Assembly: GCA_036405815.1 (NCBI GenBank)
Contig: DASWWX010000025.1
Coordinates: 1 to 64,000, forward strand
Source of the DNA: Solimonas sp036405815
GTDB taxonomy: Bacteria > Pseudomonadota > Gammaproteobacteria > Nevskiales > Nevskiaceae
DNA: 64,000 nt
Reading direction: 5' to 3'
The position numbers were made by a program, and so were the translations under genes. Under the pieces are notes generated by a model, which worked only from the letters and a program-made list of their open reading frames with translations, was not told the DNA's origin and did no database searches. Of this stretch, positions 52,425-61,107 are shown piece by piece (position 1 is the stretch's first letter; every line of letters begins with the position of its first letter).

Positions 52425-55400
52425 GTGAAGCAATTCGACATTCTGGGCCTGACGCCGGCGGACCTCGCCCATCCCGGCCTCGCCGTTGCGCTGAGTCGCA
52501 ACGGCGCCGCGGGGCTGCTCGACCTCGAGTTCGCCGCGGACGCTGCGGCGGCCGAGCGCAACTTCGCGCAACTGCTCGACGCCACCTCCGCGCCCTGCGG
52601 CCTGCGGGTCACCGCGACGCGTGCCGACCTCGCGCGACGCCTGCTCGACGGCGCGGGCGACCGCGCGCTGACCCTGATCCTCGCGGGACCGGCCGAGACG
52701 CTGCCGGCCTTGCGCAGCGCCGCCGGCGCGCGCCCACAGGACCGCTGCCTTGCCGAACTCACCGACCCTGCCGACGCCCCGCGGCTCGATGCCCATTTCG
52801 ACGGCCTCGTCGCCCGCGGCCACGAAGCCGGCGGCTGGGTCGGCAGCGACAGCAGCTACATCCTGCTACAGAAGCTGATCCGTCAAATTCACAAGCCGCT
52901 GTTCGTGCAGGGCGGCATCGGCCTGCGTGCCGCCGCCGCCTGCCGTGCCGCCGGCGCTGCCGGTGTCGTGCTCGACGACGCCCTGCTGCTGATGGCCGAG
53001 TCGCCGCTGCCCGCCGCGCTGCAGAACGAACTCGCACGCCTCAACGGCGCCGAATGCAAACCGCTGGGTGAACTGCTCAACCACAGCTGCCGCGTGTACG
53101 CACGGCCGGGCAGCGCCGCGCTGAAGCTTAGCGACGACGAAACGCGTCTGGCCGAAGGCGGCGCGCTGCACGTGTCGACCTGGGTGCAACAGATGCAGGC
53201 ACGCATCGGCTGGCATGCAGAACGCCTGCTGCCGCTGGGCCAAGGCATCGGCCTGGCCGCCGGCTACCGCGCCCGCTACCGCAGCGCCGGCCGCCTGGTG
53301 CAGGCGGTGCGCCGCGCCACGCAACAGCAGGTCGAACGCGCCGCGGAACTGCACGCGCTGGACGAGAATGGTCCACTCGCACAGTCGCACGGCACGCGCT
53401 ATCCGCTGGCACAGGGTCCGATGACGCGCGTGTCCGACTCGCCGGCCTTCGCCGCCGAGGTCGCCAAGGCCGGCGCGCTGCCGTTCCTGGCGCTGGCACT
53501 GATGCGCGGCCCGCAGGTGCGCGAGATGCTGGAGCAGACGCGCACCAAGGTCCCGGACGGTCAGCCCTGGGGCGTGGGCCTGCTCGGCTTCGTGCCGCAG
53601 GCGCTGCGCGAAGAACAGTGCGCGGAAGTCTGGGCCTGCAAGCCGTCGTTCGCACTGATCGCCGGCGGTCGGCCGGACCAGGCCGCGGAATTCGAGTCGC
53701 GCGGCATCCCGACCTACATCCACGCGCCGGCACCCGCGCTGCTGAAGCTGTACCTCGAACAGGGCGCGCGCCGCTTCGTGTTCGAGGGCCGCGAATGCGG
53801 CGGCCACGTCGGCCCGATCGCCAGCTTCCCGCTGTGGGAGCAGATGATCGACGTGCTGCTGGAGCAGGTATCCGCAGCCGACGCCAAGAGCGTGCACGTG
53901 CTGTTCGCCGGCGGTATCCACGACGCGCTGTCCGGCGCGATGGTCGCGGCGATGACCGCACCGCTGGCCGAGCGCGGCATGAAGGTCGGCTGCCTGATGG
54001 GCACGGCCTACCTGTTCACGCAGGAGATCGTCGGCAGCGGCGCGATCGTGCCGACCTTCCAGGACGAGGCGCTGCGCTGCACGCACACGCTGAACCTGGA
54101 ATCCGGCCCCGGCCACGCCTCGCGCTGTGTCGACACCCAATTCGCGCGCGACTTCTACGAAGAGCGCCGCCGCCTGATCCGCGACAACCGCAGCGTCGAC
54201 GAGATCCGCGACGCACTGGAAGACCTGAACCTCGGCCGCCTGCGCATCGCCTCCAAGGGCCTGGACCGTGACACGAGCGGCAAGGTCGTCGTCGTACCCG
54301 AAGACAAGCAACGCACCGACGGCATGTACATGATCGGCCAGGTCGCGACCCTGCGCGATCGCGTGCAACCGGTCGCCGAACTGCACGAGGACGTGACGGT
54401 GGGCGCGCAGCGCCTGCTCGACACCCTGGCCGACGCACGCACCGAGCACGCACAGCACGCCGATCCTTCCGATATCGCCATCGTCGGCATCGGCGTCACG
54501 CTGCCGCGCGCCAATACGCCGGACGACTACTGGGAACTGATCCTCAAGCAGACCTCCGTGCTGCGCGAGGCGCCGCACGACCGCTGGGACCCGGCGCTGA
54601 TGTACGACCCGGACCCGAAGGCGCGCGACAAGGTCTACTCGAAGTGGGGCGGCTTCCTCGACGAGATCGCCTTCGACCCGCTGAAGTTCGGCATCCCGCC
54701 GAAGTCGATGAAGTCCATCGACCCGCTGCAGCTGCTCACGCTGGAAACCGCGGCGCGCACGCTCAGCGACGCCGGCTATGCCGACGGCGGCTTCGATCGC
54801 GAAACCGCGTCGGTGATCCTGGGCGCCGGCGGCGGCGCCGGCGATCTCGGCCAGCAGTACGCGATGCGCGCGGAACTGCCGCGCTTCGTCGAACACCTGT
54901 CGCCCGAGGTCTGGGAACGCCTGCCCGAGTGGACCGAGGAGTCCTTCGCCGGCACCCTGCTCAACGTCGCCGCGGGCCGCGTCGCCAACCGCCTCGACTT
55001 CGGCGGCGTGAACTACACCGTCGACGCCGCCTGCGGCTCCTCGCTCGCCGCGATCGGCCTCGCCGTGCACGAGCTGGAAACGCGCCGCAGCAACCTCGTG
55101 CTCGCCGGCGGTTTCGACACGACGCAGTCCGCGTTCGCGTTCATGGCCTTCGCCAAGACGCAGGCGCTGTCGGCCACCGGCAAGCCGCGCACCTTCGACC
55201 AGGCCGCCGACGGCATCGCGATCTCCGAAGGCGTGGCAATGGTGGCGTTGAAGCGCTTGGCCGACGCCGAGCGCGACGGCGACCGCATCTACGCCGTGAT
55301 CAAGGCCACGGCCGGCTCCAGCGACGGCAAGGCCCTGGGCCTGACCGCGCCGCGCGTCGAAGGCCAGGTGCGCGCGCTCAAGCGCGCCTACGCCAAGGCC

Positions 55401-58400
55401 AGCTTCTCGCCGGCGACGCTGGATCTCGTCGAAGCGCACGGCACCGGCACGCCGGTCGGCGACCGCACCGAGGCGCAGACCGTCTCGCGCGCGCTCAGCG
55501 ACGCCGGCGCTGCGCCCAAGAGCGCCGCGATCGGCTCGGTGAAGACCATCCTCGGCCACACCAAGGCTGCGGCCGGCGCCTCCGGCCTGATCAAGGTCGC
55601 GCTGTCGCTGTATCACCGCACGCTGCCGGGCCATCACGGCGTCGACCGGCCGATCGACGTGGTCGCCGATCCCAACGCGCCGATCTACCTGCTGAAGGAC
55701 GCGCGCCCGTGGCTCGCGCCCGTGGAAGACCATCCACGCCGCGGCGCAGCCTCGGCCTTTGGTTTCGGCGGCACGAATTTCCACGCGGTGCTCGAGGAGT
55801 ACCGCGGCAACACCGGTTCGGCGGGCGGCAAGCGCTGGCCCTGCGAGCTGTTCCTGTTCCGCGCCGCCGACACCGATGCGCTCACGCGCGAACTCGAACG
55901 CGTGCGCGACGCCCTGCCCGACGGCAGTCCATTGCAGGCCGGCGAACTCGCACAGGCCCTGGCGCGCGAAGCCGACCTGAAGCGCGGCCAGCCGGTTGCG
56001 CTGGCGATCGTCGCCGCCGATCTGGCGGCATTGAAGAAAGACCTGAACACCGCCCTCGCGCAGCTGCGCGAGGGCGAGAACACCAAGCTGCCGCCGCAGA
56101 TGCGCCTGAATCGCGCGCTGCCGAAGGACAGCCCCGCCGTCGCCTTCCTGTTCCCGGGCCAGGGCGCACAGCACGTCAACATGGGCCGCGAAACCGCGCT
56201 GCATGTCGACGAACTGCGCAGCGCACTGGAACTCGCCGAGGCGACGCTGAAGACGGACCTGCCGGAGCGCCTGTCCGCGCGCATCTACCCGCCGGCCGCC
56301 TTCGATGCCGAAACCGAAGCGCAGCAGACCGCCGCGATCACCGACACGCGCTATGCGCAGCCGGCAATCGGCGCGCTGTCGCTGGGCTATCTGCGCTTCG
56401 CACAGCGCATGGGCCTGAGCGCCATCGCCGCCGCCGGTCACAGCTACGGCGAATACAGCGCACTGATGGCCGCCGGTGTGCTTGCGCCGGCCGACTTCCT
56501 GCGCCTGTCCGCCGTGCGCGGCCGCGCGATGGCGGAAGCCGCGCAGGTCTCGCAGCCCGGTGGCATGGCCGCGGTGCAGGCCGCGCGCGACGCGGTGACG
56601 CCGCTGATTGCCGAGTTCGCCGGCGTGCGCATCGCCAACCACAACGCGCCGGAACAGAGCGTCATCTCCGGCCCGCGTGCCGAACTCGAACGCGCGGTGG
56701 AGAAGCTGTCCGCCGCCGGCCTGCGCGCGGTGACACTGCCGGTCTCCGGCGCCTTCCATACCGAACTGGTCGCACCGGCGAAGACCGCGCTGTCGCAGGC
56801 AATTCACGCCACGCGCTTCGCGCCTGCGCAGTTCGCCGTGTTCTCCAACGCCACCGGTCAGCCCTACCCGGCCGACGCCGGCGCGATGCAGGCACAGCTC
56901 GACGAGCACCTGCTCAGCAGCGTCGAGTTCGTCGCCGATATCGAGGCGCTCTACGCCGCCGGCGCCCGCGTATTCCTGGAACTCGGCCCGCGCGGCATCT
57001 GCGCCGCGCTGGTGCGCCAGATCCTCGCCGACAAGCCTGACGCGAAAGCCGTGTCGCTCGACACCGGCATGCAGGGTTTGAAGAGCCTGCAGCTGGGCCT
57101 CGCTGAGCTGTTCGTCAATGGCGTGAACTTCGACGCCAGCGCGCTGTACGCCGGCCGCGAACTGCCGCTGCTCGACCTCGCGCGCCTGCGCGAGCGCGCC
57201 GCGCTGCCAGTGCTGCCGAAGCACGTCTGGATGCTCAGCGGCGGCTGCGCGCGCGCGCAGGACGAAACCGAACGCCGCACCGGCAAGCTGCCGGCGCTGA
57301 CCAAGGACGCGCGCGACGCCGCACGCGCCAAGCTCGAAGCGCAGATGGAAGCCGCGATCCGTGCGCGACTGCCGGCCGGTGCGCCGGCTGCGACCCCGGG
57401 CACCGCCGCACTGCCCGCGAACACGGCGCTGAGCAGCGAAGCGCTGATCGCCTACCAGCAGACGATGCGCCAGTTCCTCGCGCTGCAGGAACGCGTGGTG
57501 CAGCAGTTCATCGGTGGTGGCGCCGTTCCGGTGATGCCCGCTGGCGTCGCGATGCCCATGCTGCCGGCGATGCCGTCGCCGGTCGCACCCGCCGTCGCAT
57601 CCTCGCCTGCCGTCACGATTGCGCCGCCCGCACCGGTCACGGTGACCGCTGCCGTCGCGAGGGCGCCCGCAGCAACACTCGACTTCAAGTCGCTGCTGCT
57701 CGGCATCGTCGCCGACCGCACCGGTTATCCGACCGACATGCTCGGTCTGGACGCCGATCTCGAAGCTGACCTCGGCATCGATTCGATCAAGCGCGTCGAG
57801 ATCATCGGCGGCCTGCGCAAGGCGCTGCCCGATGCCATCGCCGATGGCGTGAAGCAGCGCATGGAGCGCTACACCAAGGCCAAGACGCTCAACGCGATCC
57901 TCGCCGAGCTACAGACGCTGGCGCCGGCGGTTGCGAACGTCACCGTCGCCACGCCGAACGTAACCGTTGAAGTCGCGGTCGCTGCGACGCCGGCGCTGGA
58001 CTTCAAGGCGCTGCTGCTCGGCATCGTCGCCGATCGCACCGGTTATCCGACCGACATGCTGGGCCTGGACGCCGATCTCGAAGCCGATCTGGGCATCGAC
58101 TCGATCAAGCGCGTCGAGATCATCGGCGGTTTGCGCAAGGCGCTGCCGGATGCACTGGCCGATGGCGTGAAGCAGCGCATGGAGCGCTACACCAAGGCCA
58201 AGACGCTCAACACGATCCTCGCCGAGCTGCAGACATTGGCGCCGGCACCAGCCGCGCCGGCCGTCGTGACCGCGACGGTCAGCGCCGCGCCGGTCGCCGC
58301 TGCGGCGATCGACTATCGCGAGTTGCTGCTGCACATCGTCGCCGACCGCACCGGCTATCCGACCGACATGCTCGGCCTGGACGCCGATCTCGAAGCTGAC

Positions 58401-61091
58401 CTCGGCATCGATTCGATCAAGCGCGTCGAGATCATCGGCGGCCTGCGCAAGGCGCTGCCCGATGCGCTCGCCGACGGCGTGAAGCAGCGCATGGAGCGCT
58501 ACACCAAGGCCAAGACGCTCAATGCGATCCTCGCCGAACTGCAGACGCTGGCGCCGGCACAAGCTGCGTCCGTAGTCGCGGCCGAAGCGGTGACGGTTGT
58601 CGAAGCCCCGGCTGCGTCCACGACTGCGCTGCCGCGCTACGTGATCAAATCGCGCCCCGCGCCGTTGCCCGGCGCGTCGGTGGAACTGCAAGGCCTCGCC
58701 GCGGTGCTGGCGCCGGAAGGCGTCATCTCCAGCGCACTGACGCAGGTACTGAGCGCCCGCGGCCTGACGCCGGTGCTGATCACCGCGACCGAATCCGACG
58801 CGCTGCGCGCGCAGCTCGCCACCGCACGAGATCAACACGGCCCGGTGCGCGCGCTGATTCACCTGCACGGCCTCGAAACCGCGGACGCGAGCGACCTCGC
58901 CGCCTGGCGGGCGATTTACCGTCGCGACCTGATGAGCCTGTTCCACGCGACACAGGCCTGCCTTACCGACATCGAAGCCGGCGCGCGCGTCATCGCGGCC
59001 TGCCGCCTCGGCGGCACCTTCGGCCGCGACGCGGTCGGTGAAGGCGGTCCGCTGGCCGGCGGCGTCAACGGCATCCTCAACTGCCTGCGCATCGAAGCGC
59101 CGGCCTGCGTCGCGCGCGCCGTCGACTTCGACGGTCACAGCGACCAGCAGGTCGTCGCCCTGCTCGCCGCGGAACTGTTCGCGTACGACCGCGAAACCGA
59201 GGCCGGCTACATCGGCCTGGAACGCTACGGTGCGGCGACCCTGGAACAGTCGCTCGCCGCCTCACCATTCGGTTCGCAGCTGACGCCGGACGGCAGCTGG
59301 GTGCTGCTGGCCACCGGCGGCGCGCGCGGCATCACCGCGCAGATCATCGAGACGCTGGTGAAGCCCGGCATGCGCCTGGTGCTGCTCGGCCGCACCGCGG
59401 AGCCCGCTGCGGAAGACGAAGCGACTGCACGCCACACCGACAATGACGCGCTGAAGAAGGCGCTGCTGTCGGCACGGCTCGCGCGCGGCGAACGGCCGAA
59501 GCCGGTCGAGATCGACCGCGAGGTCTCGCGCATCCAGGTCGACCGCGAGCTGCGCGCCAACCTCGCGCGCCTGCGCGCGGCCGGCGCCGTCGTCGACTAC
59601 CGCGCGGTCGACGCGCGCGACGAGATCGCGTTCGGCGCGCTGATCGACGAGCTGTACGCACAGCACGGCCGCATCGACGCCGTGATTCACGGTGCCGGCG
59701 TCATCGAGGACAAGCTGCTCGCCGACAAGGCGGCGGACTCCTTCGAGCGCGTGCTCGGCACCAAGCTCGACCCGGCCTTCGTGCTGACGCAGAAGCTCAA
59801 GCCCGAATCGCTGAAGCTGCTCGCCTTATTCACCTCGGTCGCCGGTCGCTACGGCAACCGCGGCCAGACCGACTACGCCGCCGCCAACGAGGCGCTGAAC
59901 CGTCTCGCCTGGGATCTGCATCGCCGCTGGACGCACACGCGCGTGATGGCGATCAACTGGGGTCCGTGGGACGGCGGCATGGCCAGCGAAGGCATCAAGC
60001 GCCAGCTGCGCGAGCGCGGCATGGAGCCGATCCCGGTGCCGGCCGGCTGCCACTTCTTCCTCGACGAACTGCTCAACGGCCCGCGTCACGACGTCGAACT
60101 CGTCGCCGGCAAGGGTCCGTGGGGCGATCTCGCCATTGCAGCATCCGAAACCGTCGCTCCCGTCACGAGCGGTGGCGTGCGTCATGCCTTCGTACGCAAG
60201 CCGGCGCGCGTCGGCGTCGGCGGCGCGATCACGCTCGACCACCGCCTGACCCTGGCCGACGATCCCTGGCTGCGCGATCACGTCATCGACGGCCAGCCGG
60301 TCGTGCCGCTCGCCGTCGCGCTGGAAACGATGGCGCAGTTCGTCGCGCAGAACTGGCCGGGCTGGCAGGTTGCCGAGGTGCGCGACCTGCGCATGCTGGC
60401 GACCCTCGCCGTCGATCCGGAGGCGGGAACCGACATCCAGCTGCGCGCCAAGGCCGCGACGCATTCCGAACCGGGCAGCCAGAGCGTCACCGTGCAGTTC
60501 GGCAGCGCCAGGCGCGGCGAGGAGCCATGGTTCCGCGCGACGATCGTGCTGCTGCCGGCACTGCCGGCGCCGGTCGCCGCGCAGCTCGCCGGTCTGTCCG
60601 AACTCGACCCGATGGACGCCACCGAGGCGTACGCCAAGCACCTGTGCCGCGGCGAACGCCTGCGCGCGGTGCAACGCGTCGGCGCCCTCGCCGCCAACGG
60701 CGCGGTCGCGACCCTGAAGCCCTCGTCGCCGGCACAGTTCGTCGCCGGTAGCGATGCCGACTGGCTGTTCGACCCGGCGCTGCTCGACGCGCTGACGCAG
60801 CTCGCCTTCGTCTGGGCGCAGCAGCATCACCGCCAGGGCGTGCTGCCGCAGCGCCTCGGCCGCGTGCGCCGCTACGGCAGCGCCGCACCGCAGGGTCCGC
60901 TGACCCTGGTGCAGCACTTCGTGCCGGGCCGCAAGGACGAGTTGCTCGTCGCCGCGGCGGAGCTGGTCGACTCGACCGGCGCGCTGCGCTACGTCGTCGA
61001 CGAGATCGAGAGCACGATGAACGCCGCGCTCAACCGTCTCGCGCCGAGTTCGCCGGACTACGTGCAGCCCGCCGTCGGCGGCAAGCACTGA
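52425..61091 (+). CDS. Iterative multidomain lipid/polyketide synthase (flavin barrels-KS-AT-ACP3-KR-DH)
   Basis: This is a 2888-residue type I megasynthase. In order it has: a nitronate-monooxygenase-like barrel (~1-220; EAGGWVG, with Trp138 where the family has His); a second, complete-looking one (~320-560; YPLAQGPMTRVSD and ECGGHVG, His461), presumably an FMN enoyl reductase; KS (~683-1126; Cys870 in DAACGSS, EAHGTGT, ILGHTKAAAG); AT (~1242-1535; Ser1340 in GHSYGE, AFHT, which suggests malonyl-CoA); three ACPs (Ser1787, 1893, 1997 in LGIDSIKRVEI); KR (~2295-2500; TGGARGIT, Ser2471, Tyr2484); and a double-hotdog DH (His2619 in HVIDGQPVVP, Asp2788 in DPALLDALTQ). The KS-AT-ACPn-KR-DH order is that of PfaA-type PUFA and secondary-lipid synthases. 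The fused tandem reductase barrels are unusual. The ACPs need a phosphopantetheinyl transferase, and none is in the window. Product unknown. Confidence 0.93.
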   Translation: MKQFDILGLTPADLAHPGLAVALSRNGAAGLLDLEFAADAAAAERNFAQLLDATSAPCGLRVTATRADLARRLLDGAGDRALTLILAGPAETLPALRSAAGARPQDRCLAELTDPADAPRLDAHFDGLVARGHEAGGWVGSDSSYILLQKLIRQIHKPLFVQGGIGLRAAAACRAAGAAGVVLDDALLLMAESPLPAALQNELARLNGAECKPLGELLNHSCRVYARPGSAALKLSDDETRLAEGGALHVSTWVQQMQARIGWHAERLLPLGQGIGLAAGYRARYRSAGRLVQAVRRATQQQVERAAELHALDENGPLAQSHGTRYPLAQGPMTRVSDSPAFAAEVAKAGALPFLALALMRGPQVREMLEQTRTKVPDGQPWGVGLLGFVPQALREEQCAEVWACKPSFALIAGGRPDQAAEFESRGIPTYIHAPAPALLKLYLEQGARRFVFEGRECGGHVGPIASFPLWEQMIDVLLEQVSAADAKSVHVLFAGGIHDALSGAMVAAMTAPLAERGMKVGCLMGTAYLFTQEIVGSGAIVPTFQDEALRCTHTLNLESGPGHASRCVDTQFARDFYEERRRLIRDNRSVDEIRDALEDLNLGRLRIASKGLDRDTSGKVVVVPEDKQRTDGMYMIGQVATLRDRVQPVAELHEDVTVGAQRLLDTLADARTEHAQHADPSDIAIVGIGVTLPRANTPDDYWELILKQTSVLREAPHDRWDPALMYDPDPKARDKVYSKWGGFLDEIAFDPLKFGIPPKSMKSIDPLQLLTLETAARTLSDAGYADGGFDRETASVILGAGGGAGDLGQQYAMRAELPRFVEHLSPEVWERLPEWTEESFAGTLLNVAAGRVANRLDFGGVNYTVDAACGSSLAAIGLAVHELETRRSNLVLAGGFDTTQSAFAFMAFAKTQALSATGKPRTFDQAADGIAISEGVAMVALKRLADAERDGDRIYAVIKATAGSSDGKALGLTAPRVEGQVRALKRAYAKASFSPATLDLVEAHGTGTPVGDRTEAQTVSRALSDAGAAPKSAAIGSVKTILGHTKAAAGASGLIKVALSLYHRTLPGHHGVDRPIDVVADPNAPIYLLKDARPWLAPVEDHPRRGAASAFGFGGTNFHAVLEEYRGNTGSAGGKRWPCELFLFRAADTDALTRELERVRDALPDGSPLQAGELAQALAREADLKRGQPVALAIVAADLAALKKDLNTALAQLREGENTKLPPQMRLNRALPKDSPAVAFLFPGQGAQHVNMGRETALHVDELRSALELAEATLKTDLPERLSARIYPPAAFDAETEAQQTAAITDTRYAQPAIGALSLGYLRFAQRMGLSAIAAAGHSYGEYSALMAAGVLAPADFLRLSAVRGRAMAEAAQVSQPGGMAAVQAARDAVTPLIAEFAGVRIANHNAPEQSVISGPRAELERAVEKLSAAGLRAVTLPVSGAFHTELVAPAKTALSQAIHATRFAPAQFAVFSNATGQPYPADAGAMQAQLDEHLLSSVEFVADIEALYAAGARVFLELGPRGICAALVRQILADKPDAKAVSLDTGMQGLKSLQLGLAELFVNGVNFDASALYAGRELPLLDLARLRERAALPVLPKHVWMLSGGCARAQDETERRTGKLPALTKDARDAARAKLEAQMEAAIRARLPAGAPAATPGTAALPANTALSSEALIAYQQTMRQFLALQERVVQQFIGGGAVPVMPAGVAMPMLPAMPSPVAPAVASSPAVTIAPPAPVTVTAAVARAPAATLDFKSLLLGIVADRTGYPTDMLGLDADLEADLGIDSIKRVEIIGGLRKALPDAIADGVKQRMERYTKAKTLNAILAELQTLAPAVANVTVATPNVTVEVAVAATPALDFKALLLGIVADRTGYPTDMLGLDADLEADLGIDSIKRVEIIGGLRKALPDALADGVKQRMERYTKAKTLNTILAELQTLAPAPAAPAVVTATVSAAPVAAAAIDYRELLLHIVADRTGYPTDMLGLDADLEADLGIDSIKRVEIIGGLRKALPDALADGVKQRMERYTKAKTLNAILAELQTLAPAQAASVVAAEAVTVVEAPAASTTALPRYVIKSRPAPLPGASVELQGLAAVLAPEGVISSALTQVLSARGLTPVLITATESDALRAQLATARDQHGPVRALIHLHGLETADASDLAAWRAIYRRDLMSLFHATQACLTDIEAGARVIAACRLGGTFGRDAVGEGGPLAGGVNGILNCLRIEAPACVARAVDFDGHSDQQVVALLAAELFAYDRETEAGYIGLERYGAATLEQSLAASPFGSQLTPDGSWVLLATGGARGITAQIIETLVKPGMRLVLLGRTAEPAAEDEATARHTDNDALKKALLSARLARGERPKPVEIDREVSRIQVDRELRANLARLRAAGAVVDYRAVDARDEIAFGALIDELYAQHGRIDAVIHGAGVIEDKLLADKAADSFERVLGTKLDPAFVLTQKLKPESLKLLALFTSVAGRYGNRGQTDYAAANEALNRLAWDLHRRWTHTRVMAINWGPWDGGMASEGIKRQLRERGMEPIPVPAGCHFFLDELLNGPRHDVELVAGKGPWGDLAIAASETVAPVTSGGVRHAFVRKPARVGVGGAITLDHRLTLADDPWLRDHVIDGQPVVPLAVALETMAQFVAQNWPGWQVAEVRDLRMLATLAVDPEAGTDIQLRAKAATHSEPGSQSVTVQFGSARRGEEPWFRATIVLLPALPAPVAAQLAGLSELDPMDATEAYAKHLCRGERLRAVQRVGALAANGAVATLKPSSPAQFVAGSDADWLFDPALLDALTQLAFVWAQQHHRQGVLPQRLGRVRRYGSAAPQGPLTLVQHFVPGRKDELLVAAAELVDSTGALRYVVDEIESTMNAALNRLAPSSPDYVQPAVGGKH
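57681..58559 (+). repeat. Three near-identical tandem acyl carrier protein repeats
   Basis: ACP units at 57681-57929, 57999-58247 and 58311-58559 are each 249 bases long. They are joined by Ala/Val/Pro/Thr-rich linkers, giving periods of 318 and 312 bases. The proteins differ at only a few positions: FKS/FKA/YRE at the start, GIV versus HIV, and DAI versus DAL. Most DNA differences are synonymous, which suggests recent duplication or ongoing gene conversion. All three keep the phosphopantetheine serine. Tandem ACPs of this LGIDSIKRVEI type are the hallmark of PUFA-like synthases. Confidence 0.95.
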
Positions 61092-61107
61092 ACGGCGGCC
61101 TGCGCGC

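Noticed and set aside
52866..57224. 1452-residue open frame on the minus strand across the synthase
   Set aside because: It is a shadow frame: its translation is Gly/Ala/Arg/Gln-rich without any domain. The plus frame shows complete KS, AT and flavin-barrel motifs over the same bases. High GC keeps antisense frames free of stops.
57681..58559. Assembly artefact as the cause of the ACP repeats
   Set aside because: The three units carry distinct synonymous changes and different linkers, so they are real separate copies. The exact copy number still deserves long-read confirmation.
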